Shown here in pieces: positions 33,475 through 42,915 of a stretch of 64,000 bases of DNA. The stretch lies in assembly GCF_946480385.1 (NCBI RefSeq), contig NZ_CAMLJP010000005.1, positions 1-64,000 of the forward strand. The letters run 5' to 3'. The notes below the pieces were generated by a model that saw only the letters and a program-made list of their open reading frames with translations, ran no database searches and was not told the DNA's origin. Numbering within the stretch: the first letter of the stretch is position 1; the number at the start of each line of letters is the position of its first letter. A program made the position numbers and the translations under genes. Origin of the DNA: an uncultured Azospirillum sp. Its GTDB lineage: Bacteria > Pseudomonadota > Alphaproteobacteria > Azospirillales > Azospirillaceae.

Positions 33475-34647
33475 ATGCTGTCCAACCAGTACCCCAGCCT
33501 GAATTTCGACCTCGGCGAGTCGGCCGACATGCTGCGCGATTCGGTGCGGAGCTTCGCCGCCAACGAGATCGCCCCCCGCGCCGCCGAGATCGACCACACC
33601 AACGAGTTCCCCAACGAGCTGTGGCGCAAGATGGGCGACCTCGGCATCCTCGGCGTGACGGTCGAGGAGGAGTATGGCGGCGCCGGCATGGGCTATCTGG
33701 AGCATGTCGTGGCGATGGAGGAGGTGTCCCGCGCCTCGGCCTCCGTGGGGCTCAGCTACGGTGCCCATTCGAACCTGTGCGTCAACCAGATCCGCAAGAA
33801 CGGCACCGAGGAGCAGAAGCGCCGCTATCTGCCCAAGCTGATCTCCGGCGAGCATATCGGCGCGCTGGCGATGTCGGAGCCGAACGCCGGGTCGGACGTG
33901 GTGTCGATGAAGCTGCGGGCCGAGAAGAAGGGCGACCGCTACGTCCTGAACGGCACCAAGATGTGGATCACCAACGGCCCCGACGCCGACACGCTGGTGA
34001 TTTACGCCAAGACCGACATCAACGCCGGCCCGCGCGGCATCACCGCCTTCCTGGTGGAGAAGGGCTTCAAGGGCTTCTCGGTGGCGCAGAAGCTGGACAA
34101 GCTGGGCATGCGCGGCTCCAACACCGGCGAGCTGGTGTTCGAGGATTGCGAGGTGCCGGAGGAGAACATTCTGGGCGGCGTCGGCCGGGGCGTGAACGTG
34201 CTGATGTCCGGCCTGGATTACGAGCGCGCGGTGCTGTCCGGCGGCCCGCTCGGCATCATGCAGGCCTGCATGGACGTGGTGATCCCCTATGTCCACGACC
34301 GCAAGCAGTTCGGCCAGTCCATCGGCGAGTTCCAGCTGATGCAGGGCAAGATCGCCGACATGTACACCATCATGAACGCCGCCAAGGCCTATGTGTACGC
34401 CGTCTGCAAGGCCTGCGACCGTGGCGAGACCACCCGCAAGGACGCCGCCGCCGCCATCCTGTTCTCCGCCGAAAAGGCGACCTGGATGGCGCTGGAGGCC
34501 ATTCAAACCCTGGGGGGCAACGGCTACATCAATGAGTACCCGACCGGCCGCCTGCTGCGCGACGCCAAGCTCTACGAGATCGGCGCCGGCACCAGCGAGA
34601 TCCGCCGCATGCTGATCGGGCGCGAACTGTTCAAGGAAACGGCGTAA
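33475..34647 (+). CDS. ivd: isovaleryl-CoA dehydrogenase
   Basis: This FAD enzyme oxidises isovaleryl-CoA to 3-methylcrotonyl-CoA in leucine breakdown. The 390-residue product is full length. It shows [18 protein letters not shown], the flavin-binding [14 protein letters not shown] and [19 protein letters not shown], and the isovaleryl-type catalytic Glu in [15 protein letters not shown]. The end [14 protein letters not shown] is typical. It opens the plus-strand cluster with carboxylase, hydratase and lyase genes for the rest of the pathway, which fixes the substrate. AGGGGAG lies about 11 bases before the ATG at 33475; two upstream ATGs lack such a site. Confidence 0.95.
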   Translation: MLSNQYPSLNFDLGESADMLRDSVRSFAANEIAPRAAEIDHTNEFPNELWRKMGDLGILGVTVEEEYGGAGMGYLEHVVAMEEVSRASASVGLSYGAHSNLCVNQIRKNGTEEQKRRYLPKLISGEHIGALAMSEPNAGSDVVSMKLRAEKKGDRYVLNGTKMWITNGPDADTLVIYAKTDINAGPRGITAFLVEKGFKGFSVAQKLDKLGMRGSNTGELVFEDCEVPEENILGGVGRGVNVLMSGLDYERAVLSGGPLGIMQACMDVVIPYVHDRKQFGQSIGEFQLMQGKIADMYTIMNAAKAYVYAVCKACDRGETTRKDAAAAILFSAEKATWMALEAIQTLGGNGYINEYPTGRLLRDAKLYEIGAGTSEIRRMLIGRELFKETA

Positions 34648-34685
34648 GCCGGACGGAAAAGATCGAGGGAAAGGGACCGACCACC

Positions 34686-35867
34686 ATGACCGACAGCATC
34701 GTCATCGCCGCCGCCGTCCGCACGCCGATGGGCGGCTTCCAGGGCGACCTCATGGGCCTGACCGGCCCGCAGCTGGGCGCCGTCGCCATCCAGGCGGCGC
34801 TGGAACGCTCGGGCCTCGCCGCGGACGCGGTGGACGAGGTGTTCATGGGCAACGTGCTGTCGGCCGGTCTGGGCCAGGCCCCGGCGCGCCAGGCGGCGCT
34901 GGGCGCCGGGCTGCCGAAGGGTGTCGGCTGCACCACCATCTCAAAGGTCTGCGGCTCGGGCATGCGGGCGGTGATGTTCGCCCATGACGTCATCAAGGCC
35001 GGTTCGGCCAAGGTGGTGGTCGCCGGCGGCATGGAGAGCATGTCGAATGCCCCCTACCTGCTGGACCGCGCCCGCGCCGGCTACCGCATGGGTCACGGCA
35101 AGGTGCTGGACCACATGTTCTTCGACGGTCTGGAGGATGCCTACGAGAAGGGCCGCCTGATGGGCACCTTCGCCGAGGAATGCGCCAGCAGCTACAACTT
35201 CACCCGCGAGGCGCAGGACAACTACGCCATCGAAAGCCTGACCCGCGCCCGCAAGGCGGTGGAGGACGGCTCCTTCAAGGCAGAGATCGCGCCGGTTCTG
35301 GTCAAGGGCCGCAAGGGCGACACGCTGGTCGACACCGACGAGCAGCCGGGCAAGGGCGATGCCAAGAAGATCCCGACGCTGAAGCCCGCCTTCGCCAAGG
35401 ACGGCACGGTGACGGCGGCGAACGCCTCGTCGATTTCGGACGGTGGTGCTGCGCTCATCGTCACCACCCGCAGCGAGGCTGACCGCCTCGGCCTGCGCGT
35501 GATCGCCGAGATCAAGGGCCATTCCAACCATGCCCAGCAGCCGGCGCTGTTCACGACGGCTCCGGTCGGCGCGATGCAGAAGCTGTTCGAGAAGGTGGGC
35601 TGGTCCGCCCGCGACGTCGACCTGTTCGAGATCAACGAGGCGTTCGCCGTGGTGACCATGGCGGCGATGCGCGATCTCGACCTGCCGCACGACAAGGTGA
35701 ACGTCCATGGCGGCGCCTGTGCGCTGGGGCATCCGATCGGGGCCTCGGGGGCGCGGATCCTGGTGACGCTGCTGTCGGCGCTGGAGAAGTATGACCTGAA
35801 GCGCGGTGTGGCCAGCTTGTGCATCGGCGGTGGTGAGGCGACGGCGATCGCGGTGGAGCGGGTGTAA
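34686..35867 (+). CDS. acetyl-CoA C-acetyltransferase (thiolase)
   Basis: The 393-residue thiolase has the acyl-binding Cys in TISKVCGSGMRAVMFAHD (about C89), the catalytic His in FEINEAFAVV-adjacent strands and the second Cys/His in HGGACALGHPIGASGAR. It interconverts two acetyl-CoA and acetoacetyl-CoA. In this setting it would cleave acetoacetyl-CoA derived from acetoacetate, the end product of leucine degradation. It follows ivd by 38 bases, so it is co-transcribed. A large palindromic repeat separates it from the next gene and may split the operon's expression. Confidence 0.92.
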   Translation: MTDSIVIAAAVRTPMGGFQGDLMGLTGPQLGAVAIQAALERSGLAADAVDEVFMGNVLSAGLGQAPARQAALGAGLPKGVGCTTISKVCGSGMRAVMFAHDVIKAGSAKVVVAGGMESMSNAPYLLDRARAGYRMGHGKVLDHMFFDGLEDAYEKGRLMGTFAEECASSYNFTREAQDNYAIESLTRARKAVEDGSFKAEIAPVLVKGRKGDTLVDTDEQPGKGDAKKIPTLKPAFAKDGTVTAANASSISDGGAALIVTTRSEADRLGLRVIAEIKGHSNHAQQPALFTTAPVGAMQKLFEKVGWSARDVDLFEINEAFAVVTMAAMRDLDLPHDKVNVHGGACALGHPIGASGARILVTLLSALEKYDLKRGVASLCIGGGEATAIAVERV

Positions 35868-35873
35868 GACACT

Positions 35874-36030
35874 CCCTCTCCCGCCCCGGGAGAGGGAAGG
35901 GGCCCATGCGGAGCATGGGAAGGGTGAGGGGTGGTGCAAGGAGCCATGCGCTTCCGGTTCCTTGGCTCACCCCTCACCCTCCCCACGCCTGACGGCGCGG
36001 GTCCCCTCCCTCTCCCGGGGCAGGAGAGGG
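35874..36030. repeat. 157-bp intergenic inverted-repeat element (CCCTCTCCCG family)
   Basis: Both ends are 23-bp CCCTCTCCC-type palindromes (35874-35896 and 36008-36030). An inner pair, AGGGTGAGGGGTG at 35921-35933 with its exact complement at 35968-35980, forms a 13-bp stem. The whole region can fold into one long hairpin with terminal hairpins. A similar element lies at 59726-59867 and a single end at 32149-32171. It sits inside the liu operon between two genes on the same strand. Confidence 0.8.
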
Positions 36031-36054
36031 CAATAATGACCAGGGAGGACCAGC

Positions 36055-37188
36055 ATGCACCTGACCGAAGAACAGACCATGGTCCGCGACATGGCCCGCG
36101 CCTTCGCGCAGGACCGGCTCGCTCCGACCGCCGCCGAGCGTGACCGCAGCGGCGCCTTTCCCAAGGCGGAACTCGCCGAGATGGGCGAACTCGGGCTGAT
36201 GGGCATGCTGGTGCCGGAGGAGTTCGGCGGCGCCGCCACCGATCATGTCGCCTACGCGCTCGCTATCGAGGAGATCGCCGCCGGTGACGGTGCGGTCTCC
36301 ACCATCATGAGCGTGCACAATTCGGTCGGCTGCATGCCGATCCTGAAGTTCGGCACGGACGCCCAGAAGGACCGTTTCCTCAAGCCGATGGCGCGCGGCG
36401 AGATGCTGGGCGCCTTCTGCCTGACCGAACCGCAGGCCGGGTCCGACGCCTCGGCGATCAAGACCCGCGCCCGGCGCGACGGCGATCACTGGGTGCTGAA
36501 CGGCACCAAGCAGTTCATCACCTCCGGCTCGCAGGCCGATGTCGCCATCGTCTTCGCGGTGACCGATCCGGCGGCCGGTAAGAAGGGGTTGAGCGCCTTC
36601 ATCGTGCCGACGGACACGCCGGGCTATCAGGTGGCGCGGACGGAGGAGAAGCTGGGCCAGCACTGCTCCGACACCTGCCAGATCGTGTTCGAGGAGTGCC
36701 GGGTTCCCGCCGAGCTGATGCTCGGGGCCGAGGGGGCGGGCTACAAGGTGGCGCTGGCGAATTTGGAGGGCGGGCGCATCGGCATCGCCTCGCAGTCGGT
36801 CGGCATGGCGCGCGCGGCGCTCGACCACGCCATCCGCTATGCCCAGGAGCGCCAGAGCATGGGCGTGCCGATCATCCAGCACCAGGCCATCGCCTTCCGC
36901 CTCGCCGACATGGCGACGCGGGTGGAGGCGGCGCGCCAGATGGTGCTGCATGCCGCCAGCCTGCGTGACGCCGGGGTGCCCTGTATGAAGGAGGCGGCGA
37001 TGGCGAAGCTGTTCGCCTCCGAGATCGCGGAGAAGGTCTGCTCCGACGCCATCCAGATCCATGGCGGCTATGGCTACCTCAACGATTTCCCGGTGGAGCG
37101 CATCTATCGCGACGTCCGGGTCTGCCAGATCTACGAGGGCACCAGCGACATCCAGCGGCTGGTCATCAGCCGTGCTCTCGTCCAGTAA
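36055..37188 (+). CDS. acyl-CoA dehydrogenase, short/branched-chain type
   Basis: The 377-residue product is a full-length acyl-CoA dehydrogenase: [19 protein letters not shown], the flavin-binding [31 protein letters not shown], and a C-terminal catalytic Glu in [12 protein letters not shown] followed by [17 protein letters not shown]. It oxidises an acyl-CoA to the 2-enoyl-CoA. The operon already has an isovaleryl-CoA enzyme, so this may act on isobutyryl- or 2-methylbutyryl-CoA from valine and isoleucine, or on butyryl-CoA. The sequence does not decide between them. The start follows CAGGGAGGACC, a good ribosome binding site. Confidence 0.9.
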   Translation: MHLTEEQTMVRDMARAFAQDRLAPTAAERDRSGAFPKAELAEMGELGLMGMLVPEEFGGAATDHVAYALAIEEIAAGDGAVSTIMSVHNSVGCMPILKFGTDAQKDRFLKPMARGEMLGAFCLTEPQAGSDASAIKTRARRDGDHWVLNGTKQFITSGSQADVAIVFAVTDPAAGKKGLSAFIVPTDTPGYQVARTEEKLGQHCSDTCQIVFEECRVPAELMLGAEGAGYKVALANLEGGRIGIASQSVGMARAALDHAIRYAQERQSMGVPIIQHQAIAFRLADMATRVEAARQMVLHAASLRDAGVPCMKEAAMAKLFASEIAEKVCSDAIQIHGGYGYLNDFPVERIYRDVRVCQIYEGTSDIQRLVISRALVQ

Positions 37189-37218
37189 TCAAGACCGCCA
37201 AACCGGGAGGAAGACGGC

Positions 37219-38826
37219 ATGACCGTCCTGAAGAGCGCCCTGAACGCGCGCTCCGCCGAGTTCCAGGCCAACGCCGACGCCATGCAGGCGCTGGTCGACG
37301 ATCTGCGCCGGAAGGTCGCTGCCATCCAGCAGGGCGGCGGCGCCAAGGCTCGTGAAAAGCATCTCGCCCGCGGCAAGCTGCTGCCGCGCGAGCGCATCCG
37401 CCAGCTGCTTGACGTCGGCTCGCCGTTTCTGGAGCTGTCGCAGCTGGCCGCCGACGGCGTCTATGCCGAGGACATCCCGTCCGCCGGCATCATCGCCGGC
37501 ATCGGCAGCGTCGCCGGGCAGGAGTGCATGATCGTCGCCAACGACGCGACGGTGAAGGGCGGCACCTATTACCCGCTGACGGTCAAGAAGCACCTGCGCG
37601 CGCAGGAGATCGCCCAGCAGAACAACCTGCCCTGCATCTATCTGGTGGATTCGGGCGGCGCCAACCTGCCGAACCAGGACGAGGTCTTCCCCGACCGCGA
37701 CCATTTCGGCCGCATCTTCTACAACCAGGCCAACATGTCGGCCGAGGGCATCCCGCAGATCGCCGTGGTGATGGGCAGCTGCACCGCCGGCGGCGCCTAT
37801 GTCCCGGCAATGTCAGACGAGGCGATCATCGTCCGCAACCAGGGCACCATCTTCCTGGGCGGCCCGCCGCTGGTGAAGGCCGCAACCGGCGAGGTGGTAT
37901 CGGCCGAGGATCTCGGCGGCGCCGACGTGCACTCCCGCACCTCGGGCGTCACCGACCATTACGCGATGAACGACGCCCACGCCCTGGCGATGGCGCGCCG
38001 CGTGGTGTCGAACCTGAACCGCGCCAAGCACATCGACCTCGACCTGCGCGAGCCGGAGGAGCCGGCCTTCGATCCGCGCGAGCTGTACGGCGTCATCCCC
38101 AGCGATGCCCGCAAGCCGTTCGACGTGCGCGAGGTGATCGCGCGGGTGGTTGACGGATCGCGCTTCGACGAGTTCAAGCCGCTCTACGGCACGACGCTGG
38201 TGACCGGCTTCGCCCACATCTTCGGCTATCCCGTCGGCATCATCGCCAACAACGGCATCCTGTTCAGCGAATCCGCCCTGAAGGGCGCCCATTTCGTCGA
38301 GCTGTGCTGCCAGCGCCGCATCCCGCTGGTGTTCCTGCAGAACATCACCGGCTTCATGGTGGGCCGCAAGTACGAGGCCGGCGGCATCGCCAAGGACGGC
38401 GCCAAGCTGGTCACCGCGGTCGCCTGCGCCAAGGTGCCGAAGTTCACGGTCATCATCGGCGGCAGCTATGGCGCCGGCAATTACGGCATGTGCGGCCGCG
38501 CCTACTCCCCGCGCTTCATGTGGATGTGGCCGAACGCCCGCATCTCCGTCATGGGCGGCGAGCAGGCGGCCGGCGTGCTGGCCCAGGTCAAGCGCGACGC
38601 CATGGAAGCCCAGGGCAAGCCGTGGTCGGCCGAGGACGAGGAGGCGCTGAAGGCGCCGATCCGCGCCCAGTTCGAACGTGAGAGCCACGCCTATTATGCC
38701 AGCGCCCGGCTGTGGGACGACGGCATCATCGACCCGGCGGACACCCGCATGGTGCTGGGCCTCGGCCTGTCGGCGTCCTTGAACGCGCCGGTGCCGAAGA
38801 CGCCGTTCGGCGTGTTCCGGATGTGA
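37219..38826 (+). CDS. mccB: methylcrotonyl-CoA carboxylase, carboxyltransferase (beta) subunit
   Basis: This subunit moves the carboxyl group from biotin to 3-methylcrotonyl-CoA. The 535-residue product is full length and shows the mccB-type [22 protein letters not shown] loop (quoted in part as [18 protein letters not shown]), [17 protein letters not shown], and [20 protein letters not shown] in the second crotonase-like half. The [16 protein letters not shown] motif closes the CoA site. It works with the biotin-bearing subunit encoded two genes downstream. GGGAGGAAGACGGC precedes the ATG. Its last base overlaps an upstream candidate start of the hydratase gene. Confidence 0.96.
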   Translation: MTVLKSALNARSAEFQANADAMQALVDDLRRKVAAIQQGGGAKAREKHLARGKLLPRERIRQLLDVGSPFLELSQLAADGVYAEDIPSAGIIAGIGSVAGQECMIVANDATVKGGTYYPLTVKKHLRAQEIAQQNNLPCIYLVDSGGANLPNQDEVFPDRDHFGRIFYNQANMSAEGIPQIAVVMGSCTAGGAYVPAMSDEAIIVRNQGTIFLGGPPLVKAATGEVVSAEDLGGADVHSRTSGVTDHYAMNDAHALAMARRVVSNLNRAKHIDLDLREPEEPAFDPRELYGVIPSDARKPFDVREVIARVVDGSRFDEFKPLYGTTLVTGFAHIFGYPVGIIANNGILFSESALKGAHFVELCCQRRIPLVFLQNITGFMVGRKYEAGGIAKDGAKLVTAVACAKVPKFTVIIGGSYGAGNYGMCGRAYSPRFMWMWPNARISVMGGEQAAGVLAQVKRDAMEAQGKPWSAEDEEALKAPIRAQFERESHAYYASARLWDDGIIDPADTRMVLGLGLSASLNAPVPKTPFGVFRM

Positions 38827-38837
38827 TGGGGGCGAGC

Positions 38838-39620
38838 ATGAGCGACATTTTGATCGAGGTTGCCGACAGCGGCGTCGCCACCGTCACCATGAACCGCGGC
38901 GACGTGCACAACGCCTTCAACGAGCAGGTCATCGCCGACCTCACCGCGGCCTTCCGGCAGGTGGGCGAGGCTCCGGCGGTGCGTGTTGTCCTGCTGCGCG
39001 GGGTGGGCAAGAGCTTCTCGGCCGGGGCTGATCTGTCCTGGATGAAGAAGATGGCCGGCTACTCCCATCAGGAGAATCTGGCCGACGCCATGGGGCTCGC
39101 CACCATGCTGCGCACGCTGGACGAATGCCCGAAGCCCACGGTCGCCGTGGTGCAGGGTCCGGCCTTCGGCGGCGGCGTCGGGCTGGTTTCGGCCTGTGAC
39201 ATCGCCATCGGGGTGGAGACCGCGACCTTCGCCCTGTCGGAGGTGCGGCTGGGCATCATTCCCGCCGCCATCAGCCCCTATGTTATCGCCGCCATCGGCG
39301 AACGCGCCTGCCGCCGCTACTTCCTGACCGGCGAGCGGTTCAGCGCGGCGGAGGCCCACCGCATCGGCCTGCTGCATGAGCTGACCAATGCCGACGGGCT
39401 GGAAGAGACGGTGGCGAAGACGGTTAGGGCTCTGATGGACAGCGCGCCGACGGCGGTCACCGCCGCCAAGGAGCTGATCCGCGCCGTCGCCCGCCGGCCG
39501 CTGACCGACGACGTGGTGCGCGACACGGCGGAGCGCATCGCTCGCCAGCGCGCCAGCGCCGAAGGCAAGGAGGGCGTCGGCGCCTTCCTCGACAAACGCA
39601 CCCCGTCCTGGCGGAGCTGA
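38838..39620 (+). CDS. liuC: methylglutaconyl-CoA hydratase (enoyl-CoA hydratase family)
   Basis: The 260-residue crotonase-family enzyme would hydrate 3-methylglutaconyl-CoA to HMG-CoA, the fourth step of leucine degradation. It has the oxyanion-hole segments FSAGADLSWMKKM and GPAFGGGVGLVSACDIAIG and a catalytic Glu in FALSEVRLGIIPAAI. Position between mccB and mccA fits this role. The ATG at 38838 has GGGGGCGAGC before it; another ATG at 38826 overlaps the mccB stop and would add four residues. The following gene starts five bases after its stop. Confidence 0.9.
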   Translation: MSDILIEVADSGVATVTMNRGDVHNAFNEQVIADLTAAFRQVGEAPAVRVVLLRGVGKSFSAGADLSWMKKMAGYSHQENLADAMGLATMLRTLDECPKPTVAVVQGPAFGGGVGLVSACDIAIGVETATFALSEVRLGIIPAAISPYVIAAIGERACRRYFLTGERFSAAEAHRIGLLHELTNADGLEETVAKTVRALMDSAPTAVTAAKELIRAVARRPLTDDVVRDTAERIARQRASAEGKEGVGAFLDKRTPSWRS

Positions 39621-39625
39621 TCCAC

Positions 39626-41629
39626 ATGTTCGACAAGATCCTGATCGCCAACCGCGGCGAAATCGCCTGCCGGGTCATCCGCACCGCCCGCCGCCTGGGC
39701 ATCAAGACCGTCGCCGTCCATTCGGAGGCCGACGCCAAGGCGATGCATGTCCAGATGGCCGACGAGGCCGTCTGCATCGGCCCGGCCCCGGTCGGCGAAA
39801 GCTATCTGCGCGGCGACGTCATCCTCGACGTGGCAAAGCGCACGGGCGCGCAGGCCATCCATCCCGGCTACGGCTTCCTGTCGGAGAATGCCGGTTTCGC
39901 CGCGGCCTGCGCCGAGGCCGGAATCGTCTTCATCGGCCCGCCGATCGAGGCGATCCGCGTCATGGGCTCCAAGGCGGAATCCAAGCGGCTGATGGCGAAC
40001 GCCGACGTGCCGCTGGTGCCGGGCTATCACGGCACCGACCAGGACTTCGCCACCCTGTCGGCGGAGGCCGAACGCATCGGCTACCCGGTGCTGGTCAAGG
40101 CGTCGGCCGGCGGCGGCGGCAAGGGCATGCGCGTGGTGCGCGCCGCCAACGAGCTGGCCGATGCGGTGGCCGGCGCCCAGCGCGAGGCCAAGGCCGCCTT
40201 CGGCGACGACAGCCTGCTGCTGGAGAAGTATCTCGGCCGGCCGCGCCATGTCGAAATCCAGGTCTTCTGCGACACCCACGGCAACGGCGTCTATCTGTTC
40301 GAGCGCGACTGCTCGGTCCAGCGCCGCCACCAGAAGGTGATCGAGGAGGCGCCGGCCCCGAACCTGCCCGACGACCTCCGCCGCCGCATGGGCGAGGCCG
40401 CGGTCGCCGCCGCCAAGGCGGTCAACTATGTCGGCGCCGGCACCGTCGAGTTCCTCTATGAGGATGGCGGCTTCTACTTCATCGAGATGAACACCCGCCT
40501 GCAGGTGGAGCATCCGGTGACGGAGAAGATCACCGGGCTCGATCTGGTCGAGTGGCAGTTGCGCGTCGCCGCCGGGGCGGAGCTGCCGCTGCGCCAGGAC
40601 CAGCTGACCCGCCGGGGCCATGCCTTTGAGGCGCGGCTGTACGCGGAAGATCCGCAGCGCGACTTCCTGCCGGCCATCGGCAAGCTGGTGCGCCTGCGCC
40701 CGCCGGCCGAGAATGAACATGTCCGCGTCGACACCGGTGTCCGCGAGGGCGATTCGGTGACGATGTATTACGACCCGATGATCGCCAAGCTGATCGTCTG
40801 GGACGAGGACCGCGACAGCGCCTTGCGCCGCCTGCGCGTGGCGCTGGCCGAGTATGAGGTGGTCGGCGTCACCACCAACGTCGGCTTCCTCGGCGCCATC
40901 GCCGGCCATCCGGCCTTCAAGGCGGTGGAGATCGACACCGGCTTCATCGAGCGCCACCGCGCCGACCTGCTGCCACCGCCGGCCCCGGTGGCCGACAAGG
41001 CACTGGCCGCCGCCGCCCTGTCGGTGTTGCTGAAGCGCCGGGAGGAGGCCCAGGCCGCTCTTCGCGCCCGGTCGGACCGCTACTCGCCTTGGCTGCTCGC
41101 CAATGGCTGGCGGCTGAACGAGGAGAACCATTACGACCTGCGCCTGATGGACGGGGAGACGGCGCGCGAGGTGACGTTGCACTTCCGCAGCGATGGCTAT
41201 GAGGTCGCGGTGGATGGCGGCAAGGCGATGCCGGTGACCGGGGTCAGCCTGTCGGATGGGCTGCTGACGGCGACGCTGGACGGCATGCGCACCCGTGCCA
41301 CCGTGGTACAGCAGGGGCTGGACATCACCGTGCTGATCGACGGCGCGGTGTCCCGCCTGATGCTGGACGACCCCAGCGCCCGCGCGGCGGAGCAGGAGGG
41401 CGGCTCCGGCCGTCTGACCGCGCCGATGCCGGGCACCGTGGTCCGCGTTCTGGTCGAGCCGGGCCAGAGCGTCGAGGCCGGCGCGCCGCTGATGCTGCTG
41501 GAAGCCATGAAGATGGAGCACACCATCAAGGCCCCGGCGGCCGGCACCGTCAGCGCCGTGAATTTCGCGGCGGGCGATCAGGTGTCGGAAGGCGTCGACC
41601 TGCTGGTTCTCGACATCGCGGAGGCCTGA
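39626..41629 (+). CDS. mccA: methylcrotonyl-CoA carboxylase, biotin-containing (alpha) subunit
   Basis: The 667-residue subunit contains a biotin carboxylase (N-terminal [23 protein letters not shown]-grasp loop [15 protein letters not shown], catalytic region [12 protein letters not shown], and [14 protein letters not shown]). A BT-like linker follows, and the biotinyl domain carries K629 in [15 protein letters not shown]. It carboxylates biotin with bicarbonate and ATP for transfer by the beta subunit. The length is normal for mccA. It is tightly packed between the hydratase and HMG-CoA lyase genes, two bases before the latter. Confidence 0.96.
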   Translation: MFDKILIANRGEIACRVIRTARRLGIKTVAVHSEADAKAMHVQMADEAVCIGPAPVGESYLRGDVILDVAKRTGAQAIHPGYGFLSENAGFAAACAEAGIVFIGPPIEAIRVMGSKAESKRLMANADVPLVPGYHGTDQDFATLSAEAERIGYPVLVKASAGGGGKGMRVVRAANELADAVAGAQREAKAAFGDDSLLLEKYLGRPRHVEIQVFCDTHGNGVYLFERDCSVQRRHQKVIEEAPAPNLPDDLRRRMGEAAVAAAKAVNYVGAGTVEFLYEDGGFYFIEMNTRLQVEHPVTEKITGLDLVEWQLRVAAGAELPLRQDQLTRRGHAFEARLYAEDPQRDFLPAIGKLVRLRPPAENEHVRVDTGVREGDSVTMYYDPMIAKLIVWDEDRDSALRRLRVALAEYEVVGVTTNVGFLGAIAGHPAFKAVEIDTGFIERHRADLLPPPAPVADKALAAAALSVLLKRREEAQAALRARSDRYSPWLLANGWRLNEENHYDLRLMDGETAREVTLHFRSDGYEVAVDGGKAMPVTGVSLSDGLLTATLDGMRTRATVVQQGLDITVLIDGAVSRLMLDDPSARAAEQEGGSGRLTAPMPGTVVRVLVEPGQSVEAGAPLMLLEAMKMEHTIKAPAAGTVSAVNFAAGDQVSEGVDLLVLDIAEA

Positions 41630-41631
41630 CG

Positions 41632-42531
41632 ATGCAGCTGCCAAAGTTCGTCCGCATGGTGGAGGTCGGCCCGCGCGACGGCCTCCAGAACGAAAAGTCG
41701 ATGGTGCCGACGGCGGTGAAGGTGGAGCTGGTCAACCGCCTGTCCGATGCCGGCTTGAGCGTGGTCGAGGCGGCCAGCTTCGTCTCGCCCAAATGGGTGC
41801 CGCAGATGGGCGACAGCGCCGAGGTGCTGGCCGGCATCGCCCGCAAGCCCGGCGTGCGCTATGCCGCCCTCACCCCCAACCTGAAGGGGCTGGAGGGCGC
41901 GCTGGCGGCCAAGGCTGACGAGGTGGCGGTGTTCGGTGCCGCCTCGGAGAGCTTCAGCCAGAAGAACATCAACTGCTCCATCGCCGAGAGCCTGGACCGC
42001 TTCGCGCCCGTCATGGAGCAGGCCAAGGCGGCGGGCGTGCCGGTGCGCGGCTATGTGTCCTGTGTGCTCGGCTGCCCCTATGAGGGGGAGATTGCGCCGA
42101 AGGCGGTGGCGGACGTGGCGGAGCGGCTGTTCGCCATGGGCTGCTACGAGATCTCGCTGGGCGACACCATCGGCACGGGGACGCCGACCAAGGCGCAGCT
42201 GATGATCGCCGCGGTGGCGGAGCGGGTGCCGGTGGAGAAGATCGCCGTCCATTTCCACGACACCTACGGGCAGGCTCTCGCCAACATCCTGGCGGCGCTG
42301 CAGATGGGCGTGGCGGTGGTCGACAGCTCCGTCGCCGGGCTTGGCGGCTGCCCCTATGCCAAGGGCGCCAGCGGCAACGTGGCGAGCGAGGATGTGCTGT
42401 ACATGCTGAACGGCCTCGGCATCGAGACGGGCGTCGATCTGGACAAGCTGATCGCGGCCGGGGCGTTCATCAGCGACGCCATCGGCCGCCCCACCGCATC
42501 GAAGGTGGCCCGCGCTCGTGGTTGTGCGTGA
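41632..42531 (+). CDS. mvaB: hydroxymethylglutaryl-CoA lyase
   Basis: The 299-residue TIM-barrel lyase splits HMG-CoA to acetoacetate and acetyl-CoA, the last step of leucine degradation. It shows [13 protein letters not shown] with the metal-binding Asp and catalytic Arg, [14 protein letters not shown] with the metal-binding His pair, and the active-site loop [20 protein letters not shown] with its Cys. It ends the cluster and is followed by a rho-independent terminator. The gene is also called hmgL or liuE in other species. Confidence 0.96.
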   Translation: MQLPKFVRMVEVGPRDGLQNEKSMVPTAVKVELVNRLSDAGLSVVEAASFVSPKWVPQMGDSAEVLAGIARKPGVRYAALTPNLKGLEGALAAKADEVAVFGAASESFSQKNINCSIAESLDRFAPVMEQAKAAGVPVRGYVSCVLGCPYEGEIAPKAVADVAERLFAMGCYEISLGDTIGTGTPTKAQLMIAAVAERVPVEKIAVHFHDTYGQALANILAALQMGVAVVDSSVAGLGGCPYAKGASGNVASEDVLYMLNGLGIETGVDLDKLIAAGAFISDAIGRPTASKVARARGCA

Positions 42532-42548
42532 GGGAACCTTCGGCAACG

Positions 42549-42590
42549 AAGGGCCGCGCTTCCGAAAGGGGGCGCGGCCCTTTCGTATTT
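42549..42590 (+). terminator. rho-independent terminator of the leucine operon
   Basis: AAGGGCCGCGC at 42549-42559 pairs with GCGCGGCCCTT at 42572-42582, an 11-bp stem, followed by TTTCGTATTT. It lies 18 bp after the HMG-CoA lyase stop. Confidence 0.85.
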
Positions 42591-42915
42591 GGGGGGCGGC
42601 GAGGTAATGCATATGGATGTTGCAGATTTTTACTGTAGAACATTAATGGTTTCTGCATCATATTTGAAAATCAGAGATAATAAGCTCAATGCACACCATG
42701 GCATTACTCTTGCCGAGTCGGTCGTGTTTTTCTGTTGAGTCTTCGTTGTGCAAGGAATGTGGTCATCAACCCTGCGGATAGCTTCCGCCCAATGACGCGA
42801 TTTATGCATTCAGTCTTGACGATTTGAGGTGATATCAGGAAGGCTTTGACGGCGTGAAAATATCTATCCCACGGTTGAATTTCTTGTATTCGGGAAATCC
42901 GTCGGTGGGGATGGT
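42591..42915. other. AT-rich stretch upstream of the restriction-modification gene
   Basis: This 325-bp stretch is markedly richer in A and T than the flanking genes. It holds short frames on both strands without recognisable similarity, including a minus-strand frame that overlaps the next gene. It probably contains the promoter of the restriction-modification gene and may mark an insertion boundary of horizontally acquired DNA. Confidence 0.45.

Noticed and set aside
39317..41644. 775-codon open frame on the minus strand
   Set aside because: It is the mirror of mccA, whose domains and biotin site are clear on the plus strand. The translated product is rich in His, Gln, Arg and Asp as expected from antisense GC-rich DNA.
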